Below, piece by piece: positions 53,066 to 62,122 of a stretch of DNA of 64,000 nucleotides (position 1 is the stretch's first letter; every line of letters starts with the position of its first letter). Below the pieces are notes generated by a model. It was not told the origin of the DNA, ran no database searches, and saw only the letters and a list, made by a program, of their open reading frames with translations. Location of the stretch: positions 62,001-126,000 of the forward strand of contig OZ243941.1 in the NCBI GenBank assembly GCA_965214205.1. Direction: 5' to 3'. The translations under genes were made by a program, and so were the position numbers. The DNA is from G963663315 sp965214205 (lineage in GTDB: Bacteria > Pseudomonadota > Gammaproteobacteria > Arenicellales > Poriferihabitantaceae).

Positions 53066-53422
53066 TCAATCTCGAACTATATTCACAATCTGTTCCATGT
53101 TCTAACAAAAACATTATAAGTGATTGATTACAGAAGAATTACACAGCATTTTTCGAAATCTCAACGAAGTTATGCACAATGCTGGCCTTCATTTTCGCAG
53201 ACTTCGTTTATATTCATAATCTCCCATAGACTTCAATACTTCATCTATAAATTATTGTTTTAATTGACTTACCCTGAGAAAACCAAAGACAGGGCGATTC
53301 CTGTCCACCAACCATGATCACTTCGTCGAATCCGGCTCCGGGCACATTATCCACAAAGTTATCCACAGATTTTGTGAACAACCTGATCACTCACCTCCCC
53401 GCTTGTCGATTCACGGACGGAC
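53066..53422. other. AT-rich gap with DnaA boxes (candidate origin or DnaA-regulated promoter)
   Basis: The longest gene-free stretch in the window (357 bp), clearly richer in A+T than its surroundings. It has two perfect DnaA boxes TTATCCACA (53347-53355 and 53359-53367, same strand, 12 bp apart), a third TTATGCACA (53170-53178) that fits TTWTNCACA, and a reverse near-match TTGTTCACA (about 53374-53382). The stretch 53221-53270 is almost pure A+T with phased T-runs and could unwind easily. Two GATC sites are near the boxes. No ORF or RNA gene is seen. No dnaA, dnaN, gyrB or mnmG is near, so origin status is only a candidate. Confidence 0.5.
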
Positions 53423-55711
53423 ATGGCTTCGACTTCACCTGACCATTTCGGGCCCGATAATCCTGCAGTGGCCGAAAAAGACTCCCTCGACGAACCAGTC
53501 CGCCGGATTCAAATCGCTGTCCCTGTGCCGTTAAGACAGGTATTCGACTATCTGAGTCCCGAACCGGTAGCTCCGGGCAGCCGCGTCCTGATCCCTTTTG
53601 GCATGAAATCCAGCCGCTCCGTGGTCGGAGTGGCGCTGTCATCCGGGTCCGGCGCAAACAGAAACATCAGACTCAAGACGATTGAACGCATACTGGATAA
53701 CATCCCTGTTTTCACGGACAGTATGATCGGATTACTACTTTGGGCGGCGGATTATTACCACCACCCGGTCGGCGAGGTATTCCAGGCCGCGACCCCGGTC
53801 AAGCTGCGGTCGGCGGTCGGGATTGAAAACCCGCTCCGGGAAATCCGCTACCGCCGGACCACCCGCCTGAGTATGCCCGAGATCGACAAATTGCTGGAAA
53901 GAGCGCCGAAGCAACAGCAGTTGTTTCGACTGTTCAGCGATTCATCCGAATACTCACTAGCGCAATTGACAGACGCCATGGCAACAACATCCGCCAGTAT
54001 TCACCGGGTCTTGAAGACTCTGCTGGAGAAAGGAATCATTGAACGGCGTGAAAGACGCGCCCTGCCGGGTGAATATCCGGTCACCAGATTTCAGGGCAGA
54101 TTGACGGACGAACAGCAGACCGCGGTGGACAGCGTGGTCGCGTCATTCGGCCAATACCGCTCATTCGTCCTGCATGGCATCACGGGCTCCGGTAAAACCG
54201 AAGTGTATCTGCAAATCGCGCAACAATGCCTGAAAGGCGGCCAACAGGTCATGGTCCTGATCCCGGAAATCGCCCTGACCCCCCAGTTACTGGAAAGATT
54301 CAGATCAAGACTTGGAGAGGGAGTCACCGTGATCCACTCAGATCTGAGCGGGCGGGAGCGATACACAAGCTGGTGGCGCGCGCGCACAGGCGCGGCCAGC
54401 GTGATCATCGGCACCCGTTCCGCGGTCTTCACGCCGATGAAACGGCCTGGATTGATCATCATTGACGAAGAACATGACCATTCCTATAAACAACAGGACG
54501 GATTCCGCTATCATGCCCGCGACCTCGCAATCAAACGGGCGAGCATGGAAAACATACCGATCCTGCTGGGTTCCGCCACCCCTTCAATGGAGTCGATCCA
54601 CAATGTGGAAACAGGCAAACACCGCCTGCTCAAACTGAGCCGAAGGGCAGGCAGCGCCAAACTGCCTGAAATCGAGTGGATCGATTTGCAAAAACATCCA
54701 CAAAACGACGGCCTCACTCCGCAATTACTGGAAGCGGTCCGGACAGAGATTAACAACGGATATCAGGTCATCCTGTATATCAACCGGCGCGGATTTGCAG
54801 CCGTTGCCGGATGCGCCCGTTGCGACTGGAAGGCCAGATGCGACCGTTGCGACGCCTGGCTGACATTTCACCAGACAACCAATACACTACGGTGCCATCA
54901 CTGCGGTCGGATTGCCCGCCCCGAATCCCGGTGCCCGGAATGCGACCATTCACTGTTCTACCACGGGGCGGGCACCCAGAGACTGGAAGAGGTTCTGAAG
55001 CGGCAATTACCCGATGCCCGGATCGTTCGATTCGATAGCGACGAGATCACCAGCCGCTCAAGACTGGAGAAAATCCTGTCGGAAATCAGGCAGGGAAATA
55101 TGGACATTATTGTCGGCACCCAATTGATTTCCAAAGGGCATGATTTTCCACGCGTCACTCTGGTTGGCATTGCGGCTCCTGACCAGGGGTTGTACAGCAC
55201 GGATTTTCGGGCGCCTGAATACCTGTTCCAGCAACTGGTCCAGGTCGCCGGTCGCGCCGGACGCGACCAGCTTCCCGGCAAGGTAATCATCCAGACCGCC
55301 CATCCGGAGAACCCTTACCTGAAGCTGGCTCTGGGGCATGATTATTCCGGCTTCCACCAGCTCTGCCTGCAACAAAGGGAAGCTGCCGGATTTCCGCCTT
55401 TTGGATTCATCGCGCTGTGGCGGGCCGAATCCGCCCGCCCCGGCGCCGCCATTCAATTCCTGCAGGACATCCGTCAAATCGGCTGGGATATCCGGGAAAA
55501 CCGCCGTCACCGGGAAGTGGAAATCATGGATCCGGTCAGTTCGCCGATGGAAAAACTCGCGGGACGGTATCGGGCGCAATTGCTGGTAAAGAGCCATCGT
55601 CGAAAACCGCTGCATGATTTGCTTTCATTATGGCTCCGTGAAATCGAAACCTCCGCGCAAACCCGCAAAGTCAGATGGTCGCTGGATGTGGATCCGACTG
55701 AAATGTACTGA
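53423..55711 (+). CDS. priA: Primosomal replication protein PriA
   Basis: 762 aa. An N-terminal 3'-end-binding domain begins at IQIAVPVPLRQVFDYLSP (~residue 29), followed by a winged helix. Helicase motifs: Walker A HGITGSGKTEVYL, Walker B IIDEEHDHSYKQ, GSATPSMES; the zinc region has four CxxC pairs (CARCDWKARCDRC, CHHCG, CPEC). Motif V/VI: VGTQLISKGHDFPRVTLVG and QVAGRAGR. PriA restarts replication forks by loading DnaB, here probably with DciA. It lies directly downstream of the DnaA-box gap. Confidence 0.97.
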   Translation: MASTSPDHFGPDNPAVAEKDSLDEPVRRIQIAVPVPLRQVFDYLSPEPVAPGSRVLIPFGMKSSRSVVGVALSSGSGANRNIRLKTIERILDNIPVFTDSMIGLLLWAADYYHHPVGEVFQAATPVKLRSAVGIENPLREIRYRRTTRLSMPEIDKLLERAPKQQQLFRLFSDSSEYSLAQLTDAMATTSASIHRVLKTLLEKGIIERRERRALPGEYPVTRFQGRLTDEQQTAVDSVVASFGQYRSFVLHGITGSGKTEVYLQIAQQCLKGGQQVMVLIPEIALTPQLLERFRSRLGEGVTVIHSDLSGRERYTSWWRARTGAASVIIGTRSAVFTPMKRPGLIIIDEEHDHSYKQQDGFRYHARDLAIKRASMENIPILLGSATPSMESIHNVETGKHRLLKLSRRAGSAKLPEIEWIDLQKHPQNDGLTPQLLEAVRTEINNGYQVILYINRRGFAAVAGCARCDWKARCDRCDAWLTFHQTTNTLRCHHCGRIARPESRCPECDHSLFYHGAGTQRLEEVLKRQLPDARIVRFDSDEITSRSRLEKILSEIRQGNMDIIVGTQLISKGHDFPRVTLVGIAAPDQGLYSTDFRAPEYLFQQLVQVAGRAGRDQLPGKVIIQTAHPENPYLKLALGHDYSGFHQLCLQQREAAGFPPFGFIALWRAESARPGAAIQFLQDIRQIGWDIRENRRHREVEIMDPVSSPMEKLAGRYRAQLLVKSHRRKPLHDLLSLWLREIETSAQTRKVRWSLDVDPTEMY

Positions 55712-55764
55712 CGGAAATGGTTTAGAATTACTTCATATCAACCTCACACAGCTTAAGACCCATA

Positions 55765-56820
55765 ATGCAGCTTCATATTACTCAACCGGATGATTGGCAT
55801 GTTCATCTGCGCGATGGGGAAATGCTGAAAAGAGTGGCGCCCTATACCGCATCGCAGTTCAAACGGGCCCTGGTCATGCCTAATCTGACTCCGCCGGTCA
55901 CAACGGTGGAACAGGCCATGGGTTATCGCCAGAGGATTCTGGAATCATTACCCGAAAACAGCGCATTCGACCCCAGGATGAGCCTCTATCTGACGGACCA
56001 TACGCCGGTGCAAGAGGCGCTCAAGGCCGCCCGCAACCCACATATTGCCGGATTCAAACTGTATCCCGCCGGAGCGACCACCCATTCGGATTCCGGAGTC
56101 ACCAAAATCGACCGCGTCATGGGTGTGCTCGAAGCGATGGCGCAGAACCGCGTCATCCTTCAGGTTCATGGAGAAGTAACCGACAGTCATATTGATATCT
56201 ATGACCGGGAATCGGAATTTATCGACCAGATACTGGCTCCGCTGCACCACGAACTGCCCGACCTCAAATTCGTACTGGAGCATATCACAACCAGCCAGGG
56301 CGTCGAATTCGTCCGCGGCAGCAGCTCCTGTGTCGCCGGCACCATCACTCCCCATCATCTGATGTTCAACCGGAACCAGATGTTTGAAGGCGGAATCCGG
56401 CCGCACTTGTATTGTCTGCCGGTATTGAAACGGGAAACCCATCGACTGGCGCTGCTTGACGCCGCGACCAGCGGAAACCCCTCGTTCTTCCTGGGTACGG
56501 ACAGCGCCCCGCACAGCCGCGCCTCTAAACAAAGCGATTGCGGCTGCGCCGGGATATTTTCAGCCAACGCGGCGATTGAATATTACGCGGAGATTTTTGA
56601 CCAGGCGGGCCGCATCGACAGACTGGAAGGATTCGCCAGCCATTTCGGCGCTGATTTTTATGACCTGCCCAGAAACTCTGGAAAAATCACCCTGACCCGG
56701 CAAGCGCATCCAATCCCTTCGATCATTCCGGCCAGCAATCAGGAAAAATCGGATGATCTGACGCCGTTGCTCGGCGGTTCCGTGATTCACTGGAAACTGA
56801 CCAAAACCACCGAAAGCTGA
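55765..56820 (+). CDS. pyrC: Dihydroorotase (class II)
   Basis: 351 aa. Metal-binding HVHLRDGEM near residue 13, MPNLTPPVTT, carbamylated Lys in GFKLYPAGATTHSDSGV (residue ~98), VHGEVTD, EHITTSQGVEF and the terminal GTDSAPHSRASKQSDCGCAGIFSA. Class II, like E. coli PyrC. It closes carbamoyl-aspartate to dihydroorotate in pyrimidine synthesis. Convergent with ppiD, 44 bp apart. Confidence 0.97.
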   Translation: MQLHITQPDDWHVHLRDGEMLKRVAPYTASQFKRALVMPNLTPPVTTVEQAMGYRQRILESLPENSAFDPRMSLYLTDHTPVQEALKAARNPHIAGFKLYPAGATTHSDSGVTKIDRVMGVLEAMAQNRVILQVHGEVTDSHIDIYDRESEFIDQILAPLHHELPDLKFVLEHITTSQGVEFVRGSSSCVAGTITPHHLMFNRNQMFEGGIRPHLYCLPVLKRETHRLALLDAATSGNPSFFLGTDSAPHSRASKQSDCGCAGIFSANAAIEYYAEIFDQAGRIDRLEGFASHFGADFYDLPRNSGKITLTRQAHPIPSIIPASNQEKSDDLTPLLGGSVIHWKLTKTTES

Positions 56821-56864
56821 TCAACGGTTGCGCGGAACCGCTATCCGGCGCATTGCCGGGAGAA

Positions 56865-58784
56865 TCAGAGCCGGTCTTCGAAAATTTCGATCTCGGCGCC
56901 GTCACGCAGCGACCGCTGAAAAACGCTGAACGCTCCCACTCCATCGCGAACCAGCAAACGTTGCCGTAACTCGTCCTTTTCCTCCTCGTCGGCGTTGTCC
57001 AGATTGCCCGACTGCACATCCTCGAGAACATACAGGACATAATCACCATTGTCGAGCGCCACTCCGCCGAAATCAGCGCCGCCGGCTGACCTTGAATGAG
57101 AGAAGACCGCGTCACCCAGCAACCATAATTCATCCGGGATGTCTGACCGGCGCTCCGCCAGTTGATGGCTTTCAAGACTCCGGGCCGTCATGGTCTGTTC
57201 CCATGATTCCAGACTCCTGTCCCCCGATTCCAGTTCGGACAACAAACCCAGGCCAAGTTCCAGCGCCGCGTCCCGCGATTCCTCGAAATGAATCGCGTCA
57301 ATCACTTCCTGTCTGACCATTTCCAGAGACCGCACGGCAGCTGGCCTGTAACCGGTTTTGTACACGGCAACCAGTTTGTCAAAACCGATTTCAATCGCGG
57401 GACTGAGCAGGCCTTCATTCAACACATCCTCGGAGAACGCGGCCTGCCGAACCGCGGCTTCCGAAGCGATGCCGCCGCCATGGTCCGCGCTGAACCAATC
57501 ACTCGACAGAATCTCAAGGCCCAGATCCTCCGCTACAATCGCAATGTCATCCGGGTTTTCAAATACCAGGCTCTTGAATGATTCAGCGAGTTCGTCGAAC
57601 AGATTCTCCGCCTGATTTTTTCTGACTTCCGCTTCCACTTCATCGCGGACATCAGCCAGCGGCTTTTGTACGCTTTCCCGCAACTGGTCGAGTTTGATGA
57701 TATGGTATCCAAATTGAGTTTCAACCGGACCTGCAATCTCACCCTCGACCATCCCGTAAACCGCGTCCTCAAACGGCTTGACCATCTGGCCCCGCGTAAT
57801 CGTGCCGAGGCCCCCCCCGCTTTGCGCGGACCCGGCGTCATCGGAATATTCCGCCGCCAGCGCGGAAAAATCAGCGCCCCGTCTGACCCGCTCCAGCAAT
57901 TCGTTCGCCTTATCGAGTTTCTGCTGTCTTTCCTCATCCGTTGAGGATTCATCCACACTGATCAGGATGTGGCTGGCCTGCCGGGCTTCCGGGGTAATAT
58001 AGCGGCCCATGTTTTCTTCGTACAGGGTCTGGATTTCATCTTCGGACGGCTGCGCGGAAGCAGACAGCGATTCCATGCCCAACTCTATGAAATCCACCTT
58101 GACCTCGGCTTCGGAACGGAACCGCTCCAGGTTGCTGTCGTAGTAATCCTGAATCCGGGCGTCACTCACACTGACCGGGTCAAGGGATTGCCCCGCCTCG
58201 ATAATCGCGTATCGGGCGCTGCGTGTCTGTCCCTGCAGTTGCAATATCCGGTCCAGCTCCGGCTCAATGTAGAACGAGGATCGACTGATGCCCTCGATCA
58301 GTTGGCTGATCATGCTGTTGGCGCGCTGGTATTCTTCAAACTGCCGGGGGGTATAACGATTCGCGCTCAGTATCTGCTGGTAGAGTTCCGTATCAAACCG
58401 GCCGTCAGTCTGGAATGAAGGGTGGTTGCGGATGATCTCTTCCAGGTGGCTGTCGCCAAACCGGAAATTATTCTCGGAGGTATATTCGAGCAATAACCGA
58501 TTGTCGATCAAATTGTCGATAACCTGTTGCTTGATTCCGAGGTCTTCGAGCAGTTCCGGGGTAATACTCCGGTTGAACTGCCCGGCCAGTTGCTGACGCC
58601 GTTGACTCAGATCCTGTTGATAGTCGTAGACTGAAATCTCCTCTCCATTCACCCTCGCCGCCGGAATTTCACTACCTCCCTCGAAATAGGAATTGATCCC
58701 CCACAGCGCGAAAGGGATGGCGATCAGACCGACGATCACCCAGGCCAACCAACCGGTGGCGCGCTCACGAATCGCTACCAGCAT
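56865..58784 (-). CDS. ppiD: Periplasmic folding chaperone PpiD (SurA_N/rotamase)
   Basis: 639 aa. One N-terminal signal-anchor helix (ATGWLAWVIVGLIAIPFALWGI, ~9-30), a SurA-N-like chaperone domain (~35-180), a parvulin-type rotamase domain (~255-370: ARQASHILISVDES, GGGLGTITRGQMVKPFEDAVYGM, TQFGYHIIKLDQ) and a second C-terminal chaperone region. PpiD works at the SecYEG exit on the periplasmic side. It keeps its usual position downstream of hupB, with two tRNAs in between. Confidence 0.95.
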   Translation of the reverse strand: MLVAIRERATGWLAWVIVGLIAIPFALWGINSYFEGGSEIPAARVNGEEISVYDYQQDLSQRRQQLAGQFNRSITPELLEDLGIKQQVIDNLIDNRLLLEYTSENNFRFGDSHLEEIIRNHPSFQTDGRFDTELYQQILSANRYTPRQFEEYQRANSMISQLIEGISRSSFYIEPELDRILQLQGQTRSARYAIIEAGQSLDPVSVSDARIQDYYDSNLERFRSEAEVKVDFIELGMESLSASAQPSEDEIQTLYEENMGRYITPEARQASHILISVDESSTDEERQQKLDKANELLERVRRGADFSALAAEYSDDAGSAQSGGGLGTITRGQMVKPFEDAVYGMVEGEIAGPVETQFGYHIIKLDQLRESVQKPLADVRDEVEAEVRKNQAENLFDELAESFKSLVFENPDDIAIVAEDLGLEILSSDWFSADHGGGIASEAAVRQAAFSEDVLNEGLLSPAIEIGFDKLVAVYKTGYRPAAVRSLEMVRQEVIDAIHFEESRDAALELGLGLLSELESGDRSLESWEQTMTARSLESHQLAERRSDIPDELWLLGDAVFSHSRSAGGADFGGVALDNGDYVLYVLEDVQSGNLDNADEEEKDELRQRLLVRDGVGAFSVFQRSLRDGAEIEIFEDRL

Positions 58785-58820
58785 TGCAAAACCACCCTTT
58801 TCTCTGTCTTCAAAATTGAT

Positions 58821-58868
58821 CCCGGGTCCAGACCCCGGAAAACACGAGTATCAAAAACCCGTGTTTCC
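58821..58868 (-). terminator. Two tandem hairpins between tRNA-Asp and ppiD
   Basis: Hairpin 1 pairs GGAAAACACG (58837-58846) with CGTGTTTCC (58860-58868), one bulge; hairpin 2 pairs about CCGGGTC (58822-58828) with GACCCCGG (58831-58838). They follow the tRNA-Asp 3' end by 10 bp in the minus direction. No clear U-run comes after either, so they could be an RNA-processing signal rather than a true Rho-independent end. Confidence 0.4.
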
Positions 58869-58878
58869 CACAATGGAA

Positions 58879-58956
58879 TGGCGGAGCGGACGGGACTCGA
58901 ACCCGCGACCCCCGGCGTGACAGGCCGGTATTCTAACCAAACTGAACTACCGCTCC
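58879..58956 (-). tRNA. tRNA-Asp (GTC)
   Basis: Cloverleaf on the minus strand: acceptor GGAGCGG pairs with CCGCTCC, D arm with TAGTTCAG...GGTTAGA, anticodon loop CTGTCAC with anticodon GTC (58921-58919), TPsiC arm GCGGGTTCGAGTCCCGT, discriminator G and an encoded CCA (58881-58879). It is 8 bp downstream of tRNA-Val. Confidence 0.96.
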
Positions 58957-58964
58957 TGGAAACT

Positions 58965-59040
58965 TGGTGGGCGCTGCAGGGATCGAACCTGCGACCCTCG
59001 CCTTGTAAGGGCGATGCTCTCCCGGCTGAGCTAAGCGCCC
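58965..59040 (-). tRNA. tRNA-Val (TAC)
   Basis: 76 nt including encoded CCA (58967-58965). Acceptor GGGCGCT / AGCGCCC, D arm TAGCTCAGCCGGGAGAGCA, anticodon loop CTTACAA with anticodon TAC, TPsiC loop GGTTCGATCC. The 5' end is only 14 bp after the hupB stop, with no room for a promoter, so it is probably cut from a hupB-tRNA transcript. Confidence 0.96.
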
Positions 59041-59054
59041 GGGGAAAAGATGCG

Positions 59055-59327
59055 CTAGTCTACGGCATCTCTGAGCGCTTTGCCAGCCTTGAATTTAACC
59101 ACTTTCGCGGCCGCTATCTGTATGGTTTCTCCAGTCCGCGGATTGCGACCTGATCGAGCTGCCCGGTCAGAGACAGAAAAAGCCCCGAAACCAATTAACG
59201 ATACAGACTCCCCGTCCGCCAGCGCAGATTCAATTGACTGGAAAACAGCGTCCACCGCGTTTCCCGCATCTGATTTGGACAAATTCGCACGTGCAGCCAC
59301 TGCATCTGTTAATTCAGTTTTGTTCAT
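59055..59327 (-). CDS. hupB: DNA-binding protein HU-beta
   Basis: 90 aa from the ATG at 59327 (MNKTELTDAVAARANLSK), the exact HU length; the frame extends to 59453 without conservation. Core GFGAFSVSDRAARSGRNPRTGETIQIAAAKVVKFKAGKALRDAV, with the beta-arm RNPRTGE that inserts into DNA. HU bends and compacts DNA. AGAGG lies 12 bp before the ATG. It lies between lon and the tRNAs, a conserved position. An untranslated leader of ~240 bp separates it from lon; its sequence is moderately AT-rich and shows no ORF. Confidence 0.97.
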   Translation of the reverse strand: MNKTELTDAVAARANLSKSDAGNAVDAVFQSIESALADGESVSLIGFGAFSVSDRAARSGRNPRTGETIQIAAAKVVKFKAGKALRDAVD

Positions 59328-59542
59328 GTCACCAGTTTCCTCTCTTAATATAAAGTTCAAAATTCTCCGGGTCTGCAACGGGATTAAACACCCCGGAAAA
59401 CCCGATTGATTATCATTACTTCTGATTGTCGCTGCTTCAACCGCTCCCGGCAACGCAAAATTAGTGAGCGGCTTCCCTGAACTGCCCGTGTCACAATTTA
59501 ATCACAAATAGACTCGTCTTAAAAGTCATTGAACAAAAATTT

Positions 59543-59565
59543 CCCGTCAATTCCCGGGGAATGGC
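59543..59565. repeat. Degenerate ATTCCC/GGGAAT repeat downstream of lon
   Basis: CCGTCAATTCCCGGGGAATGG lies just past the lon stop. It has the repeat arms (ATTCCC, GGGAAT) with the loop almost deleted. Same CGTCAATTCCCG start as the copies near 1850 and 11080. Confidence 0.4.
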
Positions 59566-59568
59566 AAC

Positions 59569-62013
59569 TCAATGGGCCGTAACGCCCGACTGGGTTTCCT
59601 CCGACTTCAACCGTTTTTCTTTCGCGGATTCCGGTTTGCCTTCGATTTCATCATCGGGGAGCGCTTCCGGAGCATGCTCCAGCGCAAGCCCAATCACTTC
59701 ATCAATCCAGTTAACCGGCTTTATATCAAGATTCTGCCTGACTTTTATCGGAATCTCCTGCAAATCCCGGACATTCTCGTATGGAATAACCGCCGTCCGG
59801 ACGCCGGCGCGATGAGCGGCCAGCAGCTTTTCCTTCAACCCGCCAATCGGCAGCACTTCTCCGCGCAAGGTGATCTCCCCGGTCATGGCAACCGTGGACA
59901 ACGCGGGAATACCGGTCAGCGCGGATACAATGGAGGTACACATACCCACCCCGGCGCTCGGACCATCCTTCGGTGTGGCGCCCTCCGGGACGTGAACATG
60001 AATATCCTTTTTTTCGTAAAACGAGGAGTCGATGCCCCACTGCCTGGAACGGCTGCGTACGACACTGATCGCGGCCTTGATGGATTCCTGCATGACATCG
60101 CCGAGTTTTCCGGTATATAAATGCTTGCCCTTGCCCGGCATGACGACGGCTTCGATAGTCAGCAGTTCGCCCCCCACCTCGGTCCAGGCCAATCCGGTAA
60201 CCTGGCCGACCTTGTTGTGTTTTTCGATTTCGTTCCTGCGGAATCGCTTCACGCCCAGATACTTTTCGAGGTTGCCGGGAGCGATATGCACCTTTTTTGT
60301 GGATTTCTTCAATAAAAGCTCTTTCACCACCTTGCGATAGATCTTGGATATCTCACGCTCCAGATTCCGCACCCCCGCCTCACGTGTGTACGATTTGATG
60401 ATCTCTTTCACCGAATTGGTTGAAATCAGCGCCTCACTTTCCTTCAGCCCATTATTGTTGCGCTGCTTCGGCAGCAGGTAGAGATTGGCGATTTCGAGTT
60501 TCTCCTCATCCGTGTAGCCGGAAATTCGGATGACCTCCATCCGGTCCAGCAGCGGGCCGGGAATGTTCAGGGTATTGGCGGTCGCGATGAACATGACGTT
60601 GGAAAGGTCATAATCCACTTCGAGATAATGGTCCCCGAACTTGTGATTTTGTTCAGGGTCCAGCACTTCGAGCAGCGCCGAAGACGGATCCCCCCTGAAG
60701 TCCATCGACATCTTGTCCACCTCATCCAGCATGAACAACGGATTCCTGGTTTTCACCTTGGCCAGATTCTGAATGATCTTGCCCGGCATGGACCCGATAT
60801 AGGTTCTCCGGTGGCCGCGAATTTCCGCTTCGTCGCGCACGCCGCCAAGAGACATTCGGATAAACTTCCGGTTGGTCGCCCTGGCGATCGACTCACCGAG
60901 AGAGGTTTTCCCGACACCGGGCGGACCGACCAGACACAGAATCGCCGACCTGGATTTCTTCACCCGTTTCTGTACGGCCAGATACTCAAGGATGCGGTCT
61001 TTCACCTTCTCCAGCCCATAATGATCGTCATCCAGCGTCTTCTGCGATTTCATCAGGTCCCTGGAAATCCTTGAACTCGCCTTCCAGGGCACGGCCAGCA
61101 ACCAGTCTATATAATTTCTGACTACAGTCGCTTCAGCCGACATCGGAGACATCATTCTCAGCTTTTTCAACTCCCCTTCGGCTTTCTCCATCGCCTCGCG
61201 AGGCATGCCCGACTGCTTGATTTTCGTCGCCAGTTCATCACTTTCGCCAGCGCCGCCATTCTCATCAATATCACCGAGCTCCTTTTGAATGGCCTTGATC
61301 TGTTCGTTCAGATAATACTCGCGCTGGCTTTTTTCCATCTGCTTCTTGACGCGAGTCCGGAGCCGTTTCTCGATCTGCAGCAAATCAATCTCGGAATCCA
61401 TCACGCCCAGAATATGTTCCAGCCGCTCCCAGGGATCGAAAATCTCGAGAATTTCCTGCTTCTCCTCGTTTTTCAGATTCAGATGCGCCGCAATGGTATC
61501 CGCGACCCGACCGAGATTATCAATACCATTCAACGAGGTCAGGATTTCAGGAGGAATCTTGGAATTCAGCTTGACGTACTTCTCGAACTCGGCCGTCACC
61601 ATCCGTAGCAACACATCCGATTCCCGGCTCGTGATCACCCGGTCCTCCATCAGATCAATTTCAGCAATGAAGCACTCAGCTTCCGGGGAGCGTCCACTGA
61701 CATATCGAATAACCCGGGCGCGCCGCTCGCCTTCCACCAGCACCTTGACTGCCCCATCCGGCATTTTCAGCATCTGCAGTATCGAAGCCACCGTGCCGGC
61801 ATCATAAATATCCTGAATCCCGGGGTCATCCTGATCTGCCGCTTTTTGCGCGACCAGCACGATATTCTTGCCGCTCTGCATCGCAAGTTCCAGAGCTTTT
61901 ATGGATTTCGCCCGACCCACGAACAACGGGATCACCATGTGAGGAAAAACCACCACATCCCGGAGCGGCAATACTGGTAGCGCTAGCGCTTCTTTGAAAG
62001 TCGGATCAGTCAT
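59569..62013 (-). CDS. lon: ATP-dependent protease La (Lon)
   Basis: 814 aa. The N-terminal substrate domain begins LPVLPLRDVVVFPHMVIPLFVGR. The AAA+ module has Walker A GPPGVGKTSLGES, Walker B PLFMLDEVDKM, sensor TANTLNIPGPLLDRMEVI. The protease domain has the catalytic Ser in PKDGPSAGVGM and Lys in GGLKEKLLAAHRAG (Ser-Lys dyad). The C-terminal 35 residues are charged and variable. Lon degrades misfolded and regulatory proteins in the cytosol. clpX, normally upstream, is absent; soxG lies there instead. Confidence 0.98.
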   Translation of the reverse strand: MTDPTFKEALALPVLPLRDVVVFPHMVIPLFVGRAKSIKALELAMQSGKNIVLVAQKAADQDDPGIQDIYDAGTVASILQMLKMPDGAVKVLVEGERRARVIRYVSGRSPEAECFIAEIDLMEDRVITSRESDVLLRMVTAEFEKYVKLNSKIPPEILTSLNGIDNLGRVADTIAAHLNLKNEEKQEILEIFDPWERLEHILGVMDSEIDLLQIEKRLRTRVKKQMEKSQREYYLNEQIKAIQKELGDIDENGGAGESDELATKIKQSGMPREAMEKAEGELKKLRMMSPMSAEATVVRNYIDWLLAVPWKASSRISRDLMKSQKTLDDDHYGLEKVKDRILEYLAVQKRVKKSRSAILCLVGPPGVGKTSLGESIARATNRKFIRMSLGGVRDEAEIRGHRRTYIGSMPGKIIQNLAKVKTRNPLFMLDEVDKMSMDFRGDPSSALLEVLDPEQNHKFGDHYLEVDYDLSNVMFIATANTLNIPGPLLDRMEVIRISGYTDEEKLEIANLYLLPKQRNNNGLKESEALISTNSVKEIIKSYTREAGVRNLEREISKIYRKVVKELLLKKSTKKVHIAPGNLEKYLGVKRFRRNEIEKHNKVGQVTGLAWTEVGGELLTIEAVVMPGKGKHLYTGKLGDVMQESIKAAISVVRSRSRQWGIDSSFYEKKDIHVHVPEGATPKDGPSAGVGMCTSIVSALTGIPALSTVAMTGEITLRGEVLPIGGLKEKLLAAHRAGVRTAVIPYENVRDLQEIPIKVRQNLDIKPVNWIDEVIGLALEHAPEALPDDEIEGKPESAKEKRLKSEETQSGVTAH

Positions 62014-62122
62014 TTTCAGTTTTCAGCAAGTGAGCCCAAGGATAACACAATTACAATCCGCGATGACTGCCTTTTGATCCGGCCTTCAGGACAATTTCAT
62101 CGACAAGCCCGATAGGCCCGAC

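Noticed and set aside
56845..56859. CCGGC/GCCGG hairpin between pyrC and ppiD as a terminator
   Set aside because: Stem of five pairs and no T-run on either strand.
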